From NCBI GenBank assembly GCA_964645915.1, contig CAZYDH010000009.1, positions 1 through 58,683 on the forward strand: DNA of 58,683 nt. The letters are read 5' to 3'. Of the stretch, positions 49,355 to 58,645 are shown piece after piece. The notes beneath the pieces are model-generated. The model was not told where the DNA came from. It worked only from the letters and a program-made list of their open reading frames with translations, and searched no databases. Positions within the stretch are counted from its first letter, which is position 1; every line of letters begins with the position of its first letter. This stretch comes from JACNKV01 sp964645915 (GTDB taxonomy: Bacteria; Fidelibacterota; Marinisomatia; Marinisomatales; JACNKV01). The translations under genes and the position numbers were made by a program.

Positions 49355-50693
49355 TCGTTTGTAATTTAGTTAAAACCAAGTCTTTAATTTCTTCCATTCG
49401 TTCTGTTGTATTTGCTTCAAAACGACAGACAATGACAGGCTGAGTATTCGATGCTCTAACCAAGCCCCATCCGTCACCAAATTTGATACGAACTCCATCA
49501 ATTGTACTACATTTATAGTTTTCAGAAAAATATTTCGCAGCTTCTTCAGCTATACGGAATTTTTCAACATCCGAGTCACAAGCTAATCTCATTTCAGGTG
49601 TAGAATAATACTTCGGAATTTCTGAAGCAATTTCTGAAAGTTTCAGATCAGAACGGGATACAAGTTGTATCAATCTAGCTGCAACATAAATTGCGTCATC
49701 GAAACCAAAAAAATCATCAGCAAAAAAGATATGACCACTCATTTCTCCACCTAATTTGCATTTTAGGTCAGCCATTTTTTGTTTTACCAGTGAGTGTCCG
49801 GTTTTCCACATGACCGGTTCCCCTCCATATTTAATGATCATATCCTCTAAAGCTTGCGAACATTTAACATCAAAAAGAATTTTATCTCCTTTAGATAATA
49901 TTTCAGGAAGGAAGAGTGCCATTAGTTGATCGGCCCAAATTATCTCACCTTTATCATCTACCACACCTACACGATCGGCATCACCATCAAACGCAACACC
50001 GACATCGTAGTGGCCTTCTTCCATCAATTTAATGACGTCAACTAAATTTTCTTCAACAGTAGGATCCGGATGATGATTTGGGAACCTACCATCAACATCA
50101 CAATATAACTCCATAACATCAATATTCATTTTTTTGAAGATTTCCGGTGCCATCAATGCAGCCGCTGCGTTTCCGCAGTCCATAACCACTTTCATCGGTT
50201 TTTCTATAGATATTTTCTCCACGAGCATATCAATATATTCAGACCGAATGTCATATCTTGTCTCTGTTCCTTCTCCTTCTTCAAAATCGTTTGTATCGAT
50301 CAGGTTTTTAATGTGTCGTATCGCATCGCCAAAAACGGGTTTTTTGAATAACGACATTTTAAAACCATTAAATTCAGGTGGATTATGACTCCCTGTGATT
50401 TGAGTAGCTCCATCAACATCAAGTTTGAACATGCTATAGTAATTAGCCGGTGTTGGTAATAAACCTAAAACGATTACATCCACGCCAGTTGAAAGAACTC
50501 CATCTTTAAATTGAGCCATCAAATTTGGGGTTGTAAGACGAACGTCTCCACTTAAGGTAATCTCTTTTCCTCCATTTCGGCGGACATAGGTACCAAAACC
50601 TTTACCTAATAATTCAACAACTTCCGGAGGAAAATCCTCTACGACATTCCCTCGGATATCATATTCACGAAAAATAAATGGATTTATATTCAT
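49323..50693 (-). CDS. Phosphomannomutase/phosphoglucomutase
   Basis: The start is set at the ATG at 50693 with a ribosome site AAGGTGA upstream; a TTG codon directly before it is not needed. The 456-residue protein has the phosphoserine loop 'TGSHNPPEFNGFK' (Ser102; many relatives have TASHNP), the metal loop 'FDGDADRVGVVDD' near 242, the sugar loop 'GGEMSGHIFF' and the phosphate-binding 'DGVRIKFGDGWGLVRASNTQP'. It interconverts hexose 1- and 6-phosphates for nucleotide-sugar synthesis. It groups with the PGI/PMI gene downstream. Confidence 0.93.
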   Translation of the reverse strand: MNINPFIFREYDIRGNVVEDFPPEVVELLGKGFGTYVRRNGGKEITLSGDVRLTTPNLMAQFKDGVLSTGVDVIVLGLLPTPANYYSMFKLDVDGATQITGSHNPPEFNGFKMSLFKKPVFGDAIRHIKNLIDTNDFEEGEGTETRYDIRSEYIDMLVEKISIEKPMKVVMDCGNAAAALMAPEIFKKMNIDVMELYCDVDGRFPNHHPDPTVEENLVDVIKLMEEGHYDVGVAFDGDADRVGVVDDKGEIIWADQLMALFLPEILSKGDKILFDVKCSQALEDMIIKYGGEPVMWKTGHSLVKQKMADLKCKLGGEMSGHIFFADDFFGFDDAIYVAARLIQLVSRSDLKLSEIASEIPKYYSTPEMRLACDSDVEKFRIAEEAAKYFSENYKCSTIDGVRIKFGDGWGLVRASNTQPVIVCRFEANTTERMEEIKDLVLTKLQTIGHIELETGH

Positions 50694-50768
50694 CAAATCA
50701 CCTTCATACTTATAATTATTTTAATCAAATTGAAATTTTCATTATTAAATCAGAAGGCAAAATTACAA

Positions 50769-51671
50769 TTAATCATCAATATCTCCTATTACAGCTCGCA
50801 AGTTTCCATTGTGTTTTTTCATCATTTTTTCCGCTTCAGTTCTGCTGACTTTCTGTAATACCATCACTAAAGCAATTTTAACCGAACCCTTTGCATCTTT
50901 TAATGCATTTGAAGCTTTTTCAGTCGACAATTCAGTTAATTGTTCAATAATTCTTATGGCTCTATCCTGCAATTTATCATTCACTACCTGAAGATCGACC
51001 ATTAGATTTCCATATACTTTTCCTAATCGGATCATGGTTGCAGTTGAAATTATATTTAGCACCATTTTGGTAGCAGTTCCTGATTTCATCCTTGTCGATC
51101 CTGTGATAATCTCTGGTCCGACAACTACCGAAATTAGCACATCCACATCTACAGGGATCAGCGGTTTTGGATTACAAATGATATAAGCGGTTTTACATGC
51201 AATAGACTTTGCATAATTCAAACCGGAGACAACATAAGGAGTTGCACCACTGCTTGCAATCCCTATGAGATAATCTCCCTTTTTTAAATTAGCATTTTTT
51301 AGATCACGAATAGCATCTTCCGGTTGATCTTCTGCACCTTCAATTGAACGAACCAATGCATCCTTCCCTCCTGCAATAATTCCTTGAAACCAATCTTTTG
51401 GAGTTGAGTATGTCGGAGGCATTTCAGCGGCATCCAGTACTCCTAAACGTCCACTCGTACCAGCACCAAGATAAAAGATACGATTTCCTTTTCTAATTGT
51501 TGCAACTGCAATCTCTACAGCATCATTAATTTGAGGAAGTATTTTAGACACATTTTCTGCAATTGATCTATCTTGTTGATTGATGATATTTAGTATATCA
51601 ATTGTCGAACAAGAATCAATCTTTTTCGAAGCGATATTTTGTTTTTCTGTGAGGAGATCTTTACGTTTCAT
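50769..51671 (-). CDS. murQ: N-acetylmuramic acid 6-phosphate etherase
   Basis: The 300-residue SIS-fold protein shows the MurQ signatures 'YLGAGTSGRLGVLDAAEMPPTYS' (Glu83), 'SIEGAEDQPEDA', 'GITSSGATPYV'-like loop and 'GPEIITGSTRMKSGTATKM', plus a UBA-like C-terminus ('LQKVSRTEAEKMMKKHNGNLRAVI'). It splits D-lactate from MurNAc-6-P to give GlcNAc-6-P in the cytoplasm. It lies 13 bp after an alanine/glycine symporter gene; alanine is the other product of peptidoglycan breakdown. The MurNAc-releasing NamZ and a candidate kinase are encoded 45 kb away in this window. Confidence 0.95.
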   Translation of the reverse strand: MKRKDLLTEKQNIASKKIDSCSTIDILNIINQQDRSIAENVSKILPQINDAVEIAVATIRKGNRIFYLGAGTSGRLGVLDAAEMPPTYSTPKDWFQGIIAGGKDALVRSIEGAEDQPEDAIRDLKNANLKKGDYLIGIASSGATPYVVSGLNYAKSIACKTAYIICNPKPLIPVDVDVLISVVVGPEIITGSTRMKSGTATKMVLNIISTATMIRLGKVYGNLMVDLQVVNDKLQDRAIRIIEQLTELSTEKASNALKDAKGSVKIALVMVLQKVSRTEAEKMMKKHNGNLRAVIGDIDD

Positions 51672-51683
51672 TTCAGTGTAATT

Positions 51684-53054
51684 CTATGATATCTTTGCAA
51701 AATATTTTTTTGATTCTTCTATTACTTTTGGTGATAATATAATAGCAGAGATCATCGTTGGGATTGCCATTACAGCAAACATACCATCTAAAATATTAAT
51801 CACCATATCAATGGATATCACTGCTCCAAAAACGATTGCAATGATATAAAAATAATTATAGTATTTCTTCCATTTTGTTCCGAAGAGATATCCGGTACAT
51901 TTACACCCATAATAGGAATATCCGATCATCGTGGTAGTGCTAAAAACAATAACTGCAGTCATTAGTAACCATCGACCAAGGTCACCTAATTCCTGATAAA
52001 ATGCTTGAGTTGTTAACGTCACTCCGTTTGCTTCTCCGCCTTGCCACAATCCTGATGATAAAATGACAATTCCGGTAATTGAACAGACAATGATTGTATC
52101 GATAAAAGGTCCGATCATTGCGACAAGACCTTCTCTCACAGGTTCAGTCGTTTTTGCAGCCCCGTGGGCCATAGCTTCTGTTCCGATACCTGCTTCATTT
52201 GAAAATGCAGCTCGACGTACCCCCATAATGATCACGCTGCCTACCGCTCCGCCTAATACCGCATTTCCTGAAAAGGCATCACTTAAAATCAAGCTGAACA
52301 AAGTGGGGATTTCTTCAAAATGCTTTAGAATAATCAATAAACCTGCAAACATATAGACTAATACCATAAATGGAACTAAACGTGAAGCAACATATCCAAT
52401 TCTCTTTATCCCGCCAATTATGACAATTCCCACTAAAACTGCAACGATGATCCCGACAAGTAAATTGCCTGTGATGGCAGAATCAAGAAAATATCCATTC
52501 GGAACGAAAATTTCATCTCGAATGATCTGTGTTAGCTGATTGGCTTGAAACAATGATAAACAACCGATTAAACCGGCAATACTGAATAACACGGCCAAAA
52601 TTCTAAATCGAGGTGTTAATCCGGTTTCAATCACATACATGGGTCCTCCTTGTATATCTCCCCGATCGTCTTTCCCTCTATATAAGATGCTTAGTGTTGA
52701 TGTGAAGAATTTCGTAGCCATTCCAAATATCGCACTCACCCACATCCAAAATAAGGCTCCCGGACCTCCCATATGGATTGCAACTGCCACACCGGATATA
52801 TTTCCCATACCGACCGTGCTGGCTAATGCGCTTGATAACGCTTGAAAATGGGTTATATCTCCCGGATCTCCTTCTTTGTTATACTTGCCACTGAGAATTT
52901 GAATTGAGTGCTTAAAATACCGAAAAGGAATAAAACGACAATAAATGGTGAAGAACACTCCTCCACCGACTAATAATACTAAAAGTGGGGTTCCCCACAT
53001 AAAATCCGCAAATTGACTCGCAGACTCATCAAGAAATTGATAAAAAGATTTCAT
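51684..53054 (-). CDS. Alanine/glycine:cation symporter (AGCS)
   Basis: The 456-residue protein has about 11 membrane segments and the family signature 'ALSSALASTVGMGNISGVAVAIHMGGPGALFWMWVSAIFGMATKFF', followed by 'GGPMYVIETGL' and 'RAAFSNEAGIGTEAMAHGAAKT'. It imports alanine or glycine with sodium. It is upstream of murQ by 13 bp and divergent from an LptF/G gene across 89 bp. The pairing with murQ suggests uptake of wall-derived alanine. Confidence 0.92.
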   Translation of the reverse strand: MKSFYQFLDESASQFADFMWGTPLLVLLVGGGVFFTIYCRFIPFRYFKHSIQILSGKYNKEGDPGDITHFQALSSALASTVGMGNISGVAVAIHMGGPGALFWMWVSAIFGMATKFFTSTLSILYRGKDDRGDIQGGPMYVIETGLTPRFRILAVLFSIAGLIGCLSLFQANQLTQIIRDEIFVPNGYFLDSAITGNLLVGIIVAVLVGIVIIGGIKRIGYVASRLVPFMVLVYMFAGLLIILKHFEEIPTLFSLILSDAFSGNAVLGGAVGSVIIMGVRRAAFSNEAGIGTEAMAHGAAKTTEPVREGLVAMIGPFIDTIIVCSITGIVILSSGLWQGGEANGVTLTTQAFYQELGDLGRWLLMTAVIVFSTTTMIGYSYYGCKCTGYLFGTKWKKYYNYFYIIAIVFGAVISIDMVINILDGMFAVMAIPTMISAIILSPKVIEESKKYFAKIS

Positions 53055-53143
53055 TTAGACTCGTTTCTGTTAAACCTGATTCCCGTTTGTTTATTATAGG
53101 ATAAAATACGGAAATTGCCCTATTCAAATCAGCGATTCATTTC

Positions 53144-54244
53144 ATGCGTAAACTAGATCACTATCTTATCCGACAGTTCGTGACCATTTTGGTCATGGCT
53201 CTCATCGGGTTTATTTCCGTTTTTATCATAGTGGATCTATTTGAGAATCTGGACCGCTTTATTGATAACGATGTCCCTATAGCACTTGTCATTTCTTATT
53301 ACGGATATACCATTCCTTGGTTTGTTAATATCGGATTGCCTATGGCAACGTTGATCGCAACGGTGTTTAGCGTAGGTATAATGGTGAAAAGAAATGAATG
53401 GACTGCGATGAAATCGACAGGGATTAGTCTGTACCGAGTTGCAATTCCTCTCATATCTATTGGGATTATCATCAGTATACTATCTTTTGAGTTTGATAAT
53501 AAACTTGTCAGTTGGGGAAATGAAAAACGTTATGACATAGAACGCACTCATATGAAAAAACGTTCTCGAAAATCTGTAAAACGTATAAAAAATTCGTTAA
53601 CAGATGTCTTTCTACAAAAGAAGGAAACAACCCATATTGCCTTAGCAAGATATACTGTTCCCAAAAGGACTGCAAAAGGGGTATACATTATTGAATTGGA
53701 TAATGGAGAATTATCTAAAAGAATAGACGCAAAATCCATGGCGTGGGTAGACAGTTTACAAATTTGGAATCTTCATAATTATTCGATAAGAACTTTTGAA
53801 GCCGGAGGGAAAGAAACTCAGGTTTCTCTTTCAGAGCAAGACACATTACTTTCTCTCAATTTCACTCCTGAAGATATTACTCAGCAGTTTAAATCTCCTG
53901 AAGAACTTAATTTCTCTGAATTAACTCAACGAATTGAGTTACTCAAAGAAAATGGTGTTGAGACAACACATTGGGAAGTATCTCGACATTTTAAAATTTC
54001 ATTTGCATTTACCAACATGATTGTTATTCTCTTTGGATTACCTCTTGTCGTTTTGAAACAAAAAGGCGGACTTTCCTTTGGAGCTGGAATGAGTGTTTTT
54101 GTGATTTTTTCTTATTATGCGTTTATAAAATTTGGACAATCTCTAGGATTTAAGGAAATATTGGACCCATTCATTTCCGCGTGGCTGGGAAATATAGTCT
54201 TTTCTTTGGGTGGTATTTTACTTCTACTCAGCGTCAGGAAGTGA
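53144..54244 (+). CDS. LptF/LptG family permease
   Basis: The 366-residue protein has the LptF/G outline: first helix 'LDHYLIRQFVTILVMALIGFISVFIIVDLFENLDRFID', then two more helices, a periplasmic beta-jellyroll part (about 135-265) and a C-terminal set of three helices ('IVILFGLPLVVLKQKGGLSFGAGMSVFV'). It is one membrane subunit of the LptBFG pump that lifts lipopolysaccharide or a similar lipid to the outer membrane. The partner subunit and LptB are not in the window. Its last 21 bp overlap the end of the convergent barrel gene. Confidence 0.9.
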   Translation: MRKLDHYLIRQFVTILVMALIGFISVFIIVDLFENLDRFIDNDVPIALVISYYGYTIPWFVNIGLPMATLIATVFSVGIMVKRNEWTAMKSTGISLYRVAIPLISIGIIISILSFEFDNKLVSWGNEKRYDIERTHMKKRSRKSVKRIKNSLTDVFLQKKETTHIALARYTVPKRTAKGVYIIELDNGELSKRIDAKSMAWVDSLQIWNLHNYSIRTFEAGGKETQVSLSEQDTLLSLNFTPEDITQQFKSPEELNFSELTQRIELLKENGVETTHWEVSRHFKISFAFTNMIVILFGLPLVVLKQKGGLSFGAGMSVFVIFSYYAFIKFGQSLGFKEILDPFISAWLGNIVFSLGGILLLLSVRK

Positions 54245-55666
54245 CACCGGTTCCGGAAGCGGTGCTGCTGGCGTTTCTGGTAATTGATTTTTCTTAGATT
54301 CTTTTCGTGAGCGGAAACTTGTTATTGCTATAGACGCGGAAACATTGATTCCTCTCATTGTATGAATCCATACACCATTTCTAAAACCAAATCCAAAATC
54401 AAATATAATCGGACCTTTGTGGACTCCAAATCCCATGGATAGTTCGGTTAAATCTGATCCACCCCATCCGAATCCTATTCGTAAAGGAATCGATGAAAAC
54501 TTTAAGTATTCAAGTCCTATAGACCATTTCCATGCTTGTCTGGAGTAAAAACGATTCTCAAACCCCGCAATGAGATCCGATGCAAACAAGTAATGGTCTT
54601 TTTTATATGATAATCCCATTCTGAAAATCGCAGGATAATTCGTTGTGAACGTCTTTATCTTTCCATTCTCATCTAAATTTCTAACGATTCTCTGCTCACT
54701 GTAAAATAAGGTATCATCCGATAACGAAGTCGCATTCAGCGAATCAATGGTATATGTATATAAAATGGCCATCGAATCATTTAATGCAGTTCCACCCCAA
54801 GAATTATGCCACAGATCATCATCTGTACCATAAATATTATCACTCCCGGCAAGGATATCTTTGGTAAGACTGGGTTTATTCCAATCAATCGAACCAATAG
54901 CGTTGATAATGGAGGCTCCAAACTTCCAACCATTGATATCATCAGACACAAATCCAATATCCAACCCTAAACCATATCCGCCAACTCCCTGTCGCATTAG
55001 ATACGTTCCTTCTCCGTAAATACTATCTCCGGTATTTTCAATAGTGGATGAACTGGAATCAGGATCCGCACCGAAATAGTATAATCCTTGCAAATATTTA
55101 ATCGTCACACCAAACGCAAAATATTTATACGGAACCGCAAAAGAAAATCCAATCTCGTTTACTCCTAACATTTCATAGTGCATCGTAACATCTACACTGG
55201 GGATATTTGCGTTTCCATATAACAGCAGCTTCATAATCCCGGGTGGAATTTTAACGTTATTCATTAAGACAAGATTAGAGGTTAAAGCCATATTACCGGA
55301 TGTATAATTCAAACCGGGGATAGCCATATGAAAGTCTTGAAAGAAAGATAAACCGTTATCTTCAAAATTTTTGTAAAACTGATCCTTTTCATCAGCATAA
55401 AGTGTATCTCCACTCAGACTGCTTAAATTTGCCAAAGAAGCCCAATTGTTAATAACACCAAAGTCTATTCCACCCAATTGAAGCATAAAGGGTTTTTCTT
55501 TTTGGTATGCTAACATTGCCGGGTTGTAACCAATAGAATAAATTCCATCGGCTATCGTGGTGTAAGAACCGGCTAAAGCCACGGATCTGGCATCACGTTT
55601 TGTTTGAGAAATCGCAACCGTTTGGATACAAACGAAGATTACAAATGTATATAACCAAGACTTCAT
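54224..55666 (-). CDS. PorV/PorQ-like outer-membrane beta-barrel
   Basis: The 480-residue protein has a signal peptide (MKSWLYTFVIFVCIQTVAISQ) and the family start 'RDARSVALAGSYTTIADGIYSIGYNPAMLAYQ', followed by many amphipathic strands ('FAVPYKYFAFGVTIKYLQGLYYFG', 'IPLRIGFGWGGSDLTELSMGFG'). This is the FadL-like barrel pattern shared by T9SS PorV and PorQ. The C-terminus is a Pro/Ala/Glu-rich extension, unusual for a barrel. It overlaps the 950-residue lipoprotein gene by 4 bp, so the two products probably work together. Confidence 0.75.
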   Translation of the reverse strand: MKSWLYTFVIFVCIQTVAISQTKRDARSVALAGSYTTIADGIYSIGYNPAMLAYQKEKPFMLQLGGIDFGVINNWASLANLSSLSGDTLYADEKDQFYKNFEDNGLSFFQDFHMAIPGLNYTSGNMALTSNLVLMNNVKIPPGIMKLLLYGNANIPSVDVTMHYEMLGVNEIGFSFAVPYKYFAFGVTIKYLQGLYYFGADPDSSSSTIENTGDSIYGEGTYLMRQGVGGYGLGLDIGFVSDDINGWKFGASIINAIGSIDWNKPSLTKDILAGSDNIYGTDDDLWHNSWGGTALNDSMAILYTYTIDSLNATSLSDDTLFYSEQRIVRNLDENGKIKTFTTNYPAIFRMGLSYKKDHYLFASDLIAGFENRFYSRQAWKWSIGLEYLKFSSIPLRIGFGWGGSDLTELSMGFGVHKGPIIFDFGFGFRNGVWIHTMRGINVSASIAITSFRSRKESKKNQLPETPAAPLPEPVSLPDAE

Positions 55667-58515
55667 TTCGTTTTATCCCCTCGACCAAATAGTTGCTGAT
55701 TATGAGCTTGATTTTCAGGAGAAGAACGACCTACGACACTAAAATACCATCCGCTTATATCTTCTACTCCGTCTCCATAAACTCGAATTCTTACACTATC
55801 TGAAATTGTGTATGTACTGGGAGTCCAACTTAATGAGTCATTATTTGGAATATCGGAACTGATCGTTGCCCACTCAGGAGTCGTTCCAATGCCCCATTCA
55901 ACTGAGACGGTTCGTATATCTCCTAATGTATGCCAACGGATCATATACGGACTACCGGCTTGAAGGGTTTCACCACCATTCGGATCAGAAACAATTAACT
56001 CATCTTCCGGTTGATCTAACATCCCTGTACTGCTGATTTGTACGATAATTGAGGATTGAATTTCAAGACTATTTGATTGTTCCAAGTATACCGATTGACT
56101 ATCCGTACCATTTAAATTGAATAGTGGCATAACGAAATGTCCTCCAATATCCGTTAGTAATCGAATGCGATCTGTATTTACTTCAAAAGAAAATGATGTG
56201 TCACTTTGTTCTGAAATTGGATCCGGTAAAATGAAATACCACAATGTATCAACGTAGGCAAAGACGGTATCAACACCAACCCCTGTACTTTTGATTAAGT
56301 AATTCATTCCTTCAACACAATCGGTATAATCATCCATCGTATTGAAAATATGATAATTACCATTCGCAGGATTTAATTCCTCACAATTATTCACAACATA
56401 AATCTCAGTTGTTGGGTCCCATCCTTCCATAACGACCAATGTATCTCTTAACGCTATTAACTTTTCAGTCGTTATGTTTAGCGGAAAATATTCCTGATTT
56501 GAGAACAGTAATGACAAATTACCTCCAACCGGAATTGTGTTCGAGATATTGGCGTTTAGAGTTGCATTATATAAAGAACTCCGAATCCTGTTCCGAGTTA
56601 TATGATCCATATCTGCTATGTAAGAAGCGGATGCAGGAATAAAATACATTTCATCCATTTCTACTTCAAACGGTGCATGGATGATATAATTACCATGGAT
56701 AAACGTACCACCTTCAAGAACAACCCGTCCATCTATTCGTGCATCGGTTGTAATCACCATCCGTTCGGGATTGGCTGATAGAAGGTCTACAATAGATTTT
56801 CCTTCTTCGGCAACCTGCACCACCGAGTCAGAAGGAAGTGAATCCAATGGTGATGCATAAAAATAGGTGGTTGTTCCTTCTCTGTGTAAATGGATTACAG
56901 TTTTTGATGAATCATATAGCGAAATTCCGGTTGTGTCTATTGTACTGGCTACATTGACCAAAATGGAATCATTAAATTGCGGGTAGCCTACGATATCAAT
57001 ATCAACAGAAATAGGAGCTGAAACCGTGTTAAACATTTCAAATTCTAAACTCGCATCCGTAAAGTAGAGTCCATTCATCCCCTGTGGAATATCATCTACA
57101 ATATGACTTCTTGTCGGAAACGGTTCCACGATCATCGCTTCCAGAGATTCATATTTCTGATCATAGAATCGAATGGTCAATCCTAAACTTCCGATATTGC
57201 TTCCGTCTATTGGAACTGTGGCAGTTTGTTCAGATAGAGCCACTGATAAATCCATCTCAAGCTCAGTCAATGGAGAATCCGGATATAATGTACTACGTAC
57301 GGTATCTCCTTTTAGATCAAACGTATGTTGCTGAGTAATATTAGTAGATAAAACCGTATCAATCTTTATTTCCTCACTATCTGCGGTAAAGAAATTCTTA
57401 AAATCGAGATAAAAATCAATATCAAATGGATAGGTATTTTGCAGATTTGTTACCGATAACTTATTCACGTTTGGCGGAATCATCGAACCGGATTCATACA
57501 CTCCTTTAAATACTTCAATCTGTGACGGAAAAGATATCGGATCCAATTCAGGAGTGATGTCTGTAGACAGAATGCGAACTACAGCACTATCCGCTCCGGG
57601 AACACTCAGAATCATATTCAACTCAATATAAGCAGAATCACCGATTGTAACAACGACATCCTCTGTTGCTACGCCTACGGATAGATCCATATTATATGAT
57701 ATCCAACTTTTCAGTAATGAATTTGCCAGTGATGTCGTTTCAACCGATTGAGTATCATATGATATCAATGGATTATTATTATGCTGTGCCAATGTATCAC
57801 TCATAGGTAATGTATTTCCGGTAATGAGTTCAATACTGGCATTGTCAACAGATGTGGCAATACCCACATTGCTTACTGTTGTTTGAAAATAGCTTGAAGG
57901 GTTATTTCTTATTACCAACCCTGTCACTTCATCAATGATCTCTGGATCTTGTGGTAAGGGTAAATCATTTTCATCATAAATTTCAACAAGTATTTCTACA
58001 GGTTGAAAAACCGTATTGAAGATGTTTGCAATTTGTTGGTTCCATCCATCGGCACTTAACGTTCGGTCATCTATAGATGGGAACGTGAATGGATTTCCAT
58101 TGGTGTCAAAATAGGTGGCTCCATAATTGACTATGGGAATGATAAATGTTGTATCAAGAACATATGGTGGCATATCATAATCGATACTTGCAGGTGTACT
58201 GGGGACTTGTACTTCCAGATATCCATTGGGAAAGTTTACTTCCAAATATGAATCATCTACCTCAATTCGAGGTAATGTGCTTTCAAATATTAACTGGAGT
58301 CCGGTGGAGTCATGAGGAAAGATCATGGTAGAGTCCACAAGGTCTTCTATATAATAGGTATCATGGATCAAAGGGAATTCTATATCTACAAACCAAGTGG
58401 GTATTTCAAAGTCTGCAGGATTCTCAAATTCGCAACTCAAGGTTATCAAAAAGAGACTTGCAATCAAAATAGAATGCCACAAACGTTGGATTAATTTAAA
58501 TATTCGATGTATCAA
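55663..58515 (-). CDS. Very large lipoprotein with C-terminal KRE9/KNH-like domain
   Basis: The 950-residue protein has a lipoprotein signal (LITLSC, Cys 28) and a beta-rich body full of Asp, Ser and Thr. About residues 855-935 read like a KRE9/KNH or 'Ser-Thr-rich glycosylphosphatidyl' domain: 'SDPNGGETLQAGSPYMIRWHT', 'SVEWGIGTTPEWATISSDI', 'SVRIRVYGDGVEDIS'. It starts at a TTG (58515), because no ATG is in frame upstream of the signal; an AGGGA site lies about 10 bp before. It is co-translated with the barrel protein. I see no enzyme motif. A surface-anchored adhesin or barrel partner is inference. Confidence 0.75.
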   Translation of the reverse strand: MIHRIFKLIQRLWHSILIASLFLITLSCEFENPADFEIPTWFVDIEFPLIHDTYYIEDLVDSTMIFPHDSTGLQLIFESTLPRIEVDDSYLEVNFPNGYLEVQVPSTPASIDYDMPPYVLDTTFIIPIVNYGATYFDTNGNPFTFPSIDDRTLSADGWNQQIANIFNTVFQPVEILVEIYDENDLPLPQDPEIIDEVTGLVIRNNPSSYFQTTVSNVGIATSVDNASIELITGNTLPMSDTLAQHNNNPLISYDTQSVETTSLANSLLKSWISYNMDLSVGVATEDVVVTIGDSAYIELNMILSVPGADSAVVRILSTDITPELDPISFPSQIEVFKGVYESGSMIPPNVNKLSVTNLQNTYPFDIDFYLDFKNFFTADSEEIKIDTVLSTNITQQHTFDLKGDTVRSTLYPDSPLTELEMDLSVALSEQTATVPIDGSNIGSLGLTIRFYDQKYESLEAMIVEPFPTRSHIVDDIPQGMNGLYFTDASLEFEMFNTVSAPISVDIDIVGYPQFNDSILVNVASTIDTTGISLYDSSKTVIHLHREGTTTYFYASPLDSLPSDSVVQVAEEGKSIVDLLSANPERMVITTDARIDGRVVLEGGTFIHGNYIIHAPFEVEMDEMYFIPASASYIADMDHITRNRIRSSLYNATLNANISNTIPVGGNLSLLFSNQEYFPLNITTEKLIALRDTLVVMEGWDPTTEIYVVNNCEELNPANGNYHIFNTMDDYTDCVEGMNYLIKSTGVGVDTVFAYVDTLWYFILPDPISEQSDTSFSFEVNTDRIRLLTDIGGHFVMPLFNLNGTDSQSVYLEQSNSLEIQSSIIVQISSTGMLDQPEDELIVSDPNGGETLQAGSPYMIRWHTLGDIRTVSVEWGIGTTPEWATISSDIPNNDSLSWTPSTYTISDSVRIRVYGDGVEDISGWYFSVVGRSSPENQAHNQQLFGRGDKTK

Positions 58516-58597
58516 TGTTTAGTCTTTCCCTGCAATATCGTAAGGAAAATTCACTCTTTTTTTTGAGTATATCCAGTATTTTTTCTTTCCATATAAT

Positions 58598-58627
58598 AAA
58601 AAAGGGATGGTGAACCATCCCTTTTTC
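58598..58627 (-). terminator. Rho-independent terminator
   Basis: GGGATGG pairs with CCATCCC around a TGAA/TTCA loop, with an A-run on one side and a T-run on the other, so it works in principle on both strands. It lies 19 bp downstream of the stop of the truncated minus-strand gene at the right edge, which it should end. Confidence 0.9.
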
Positions 58628-58645
58628 TTTTCTGTATTTTAATGT

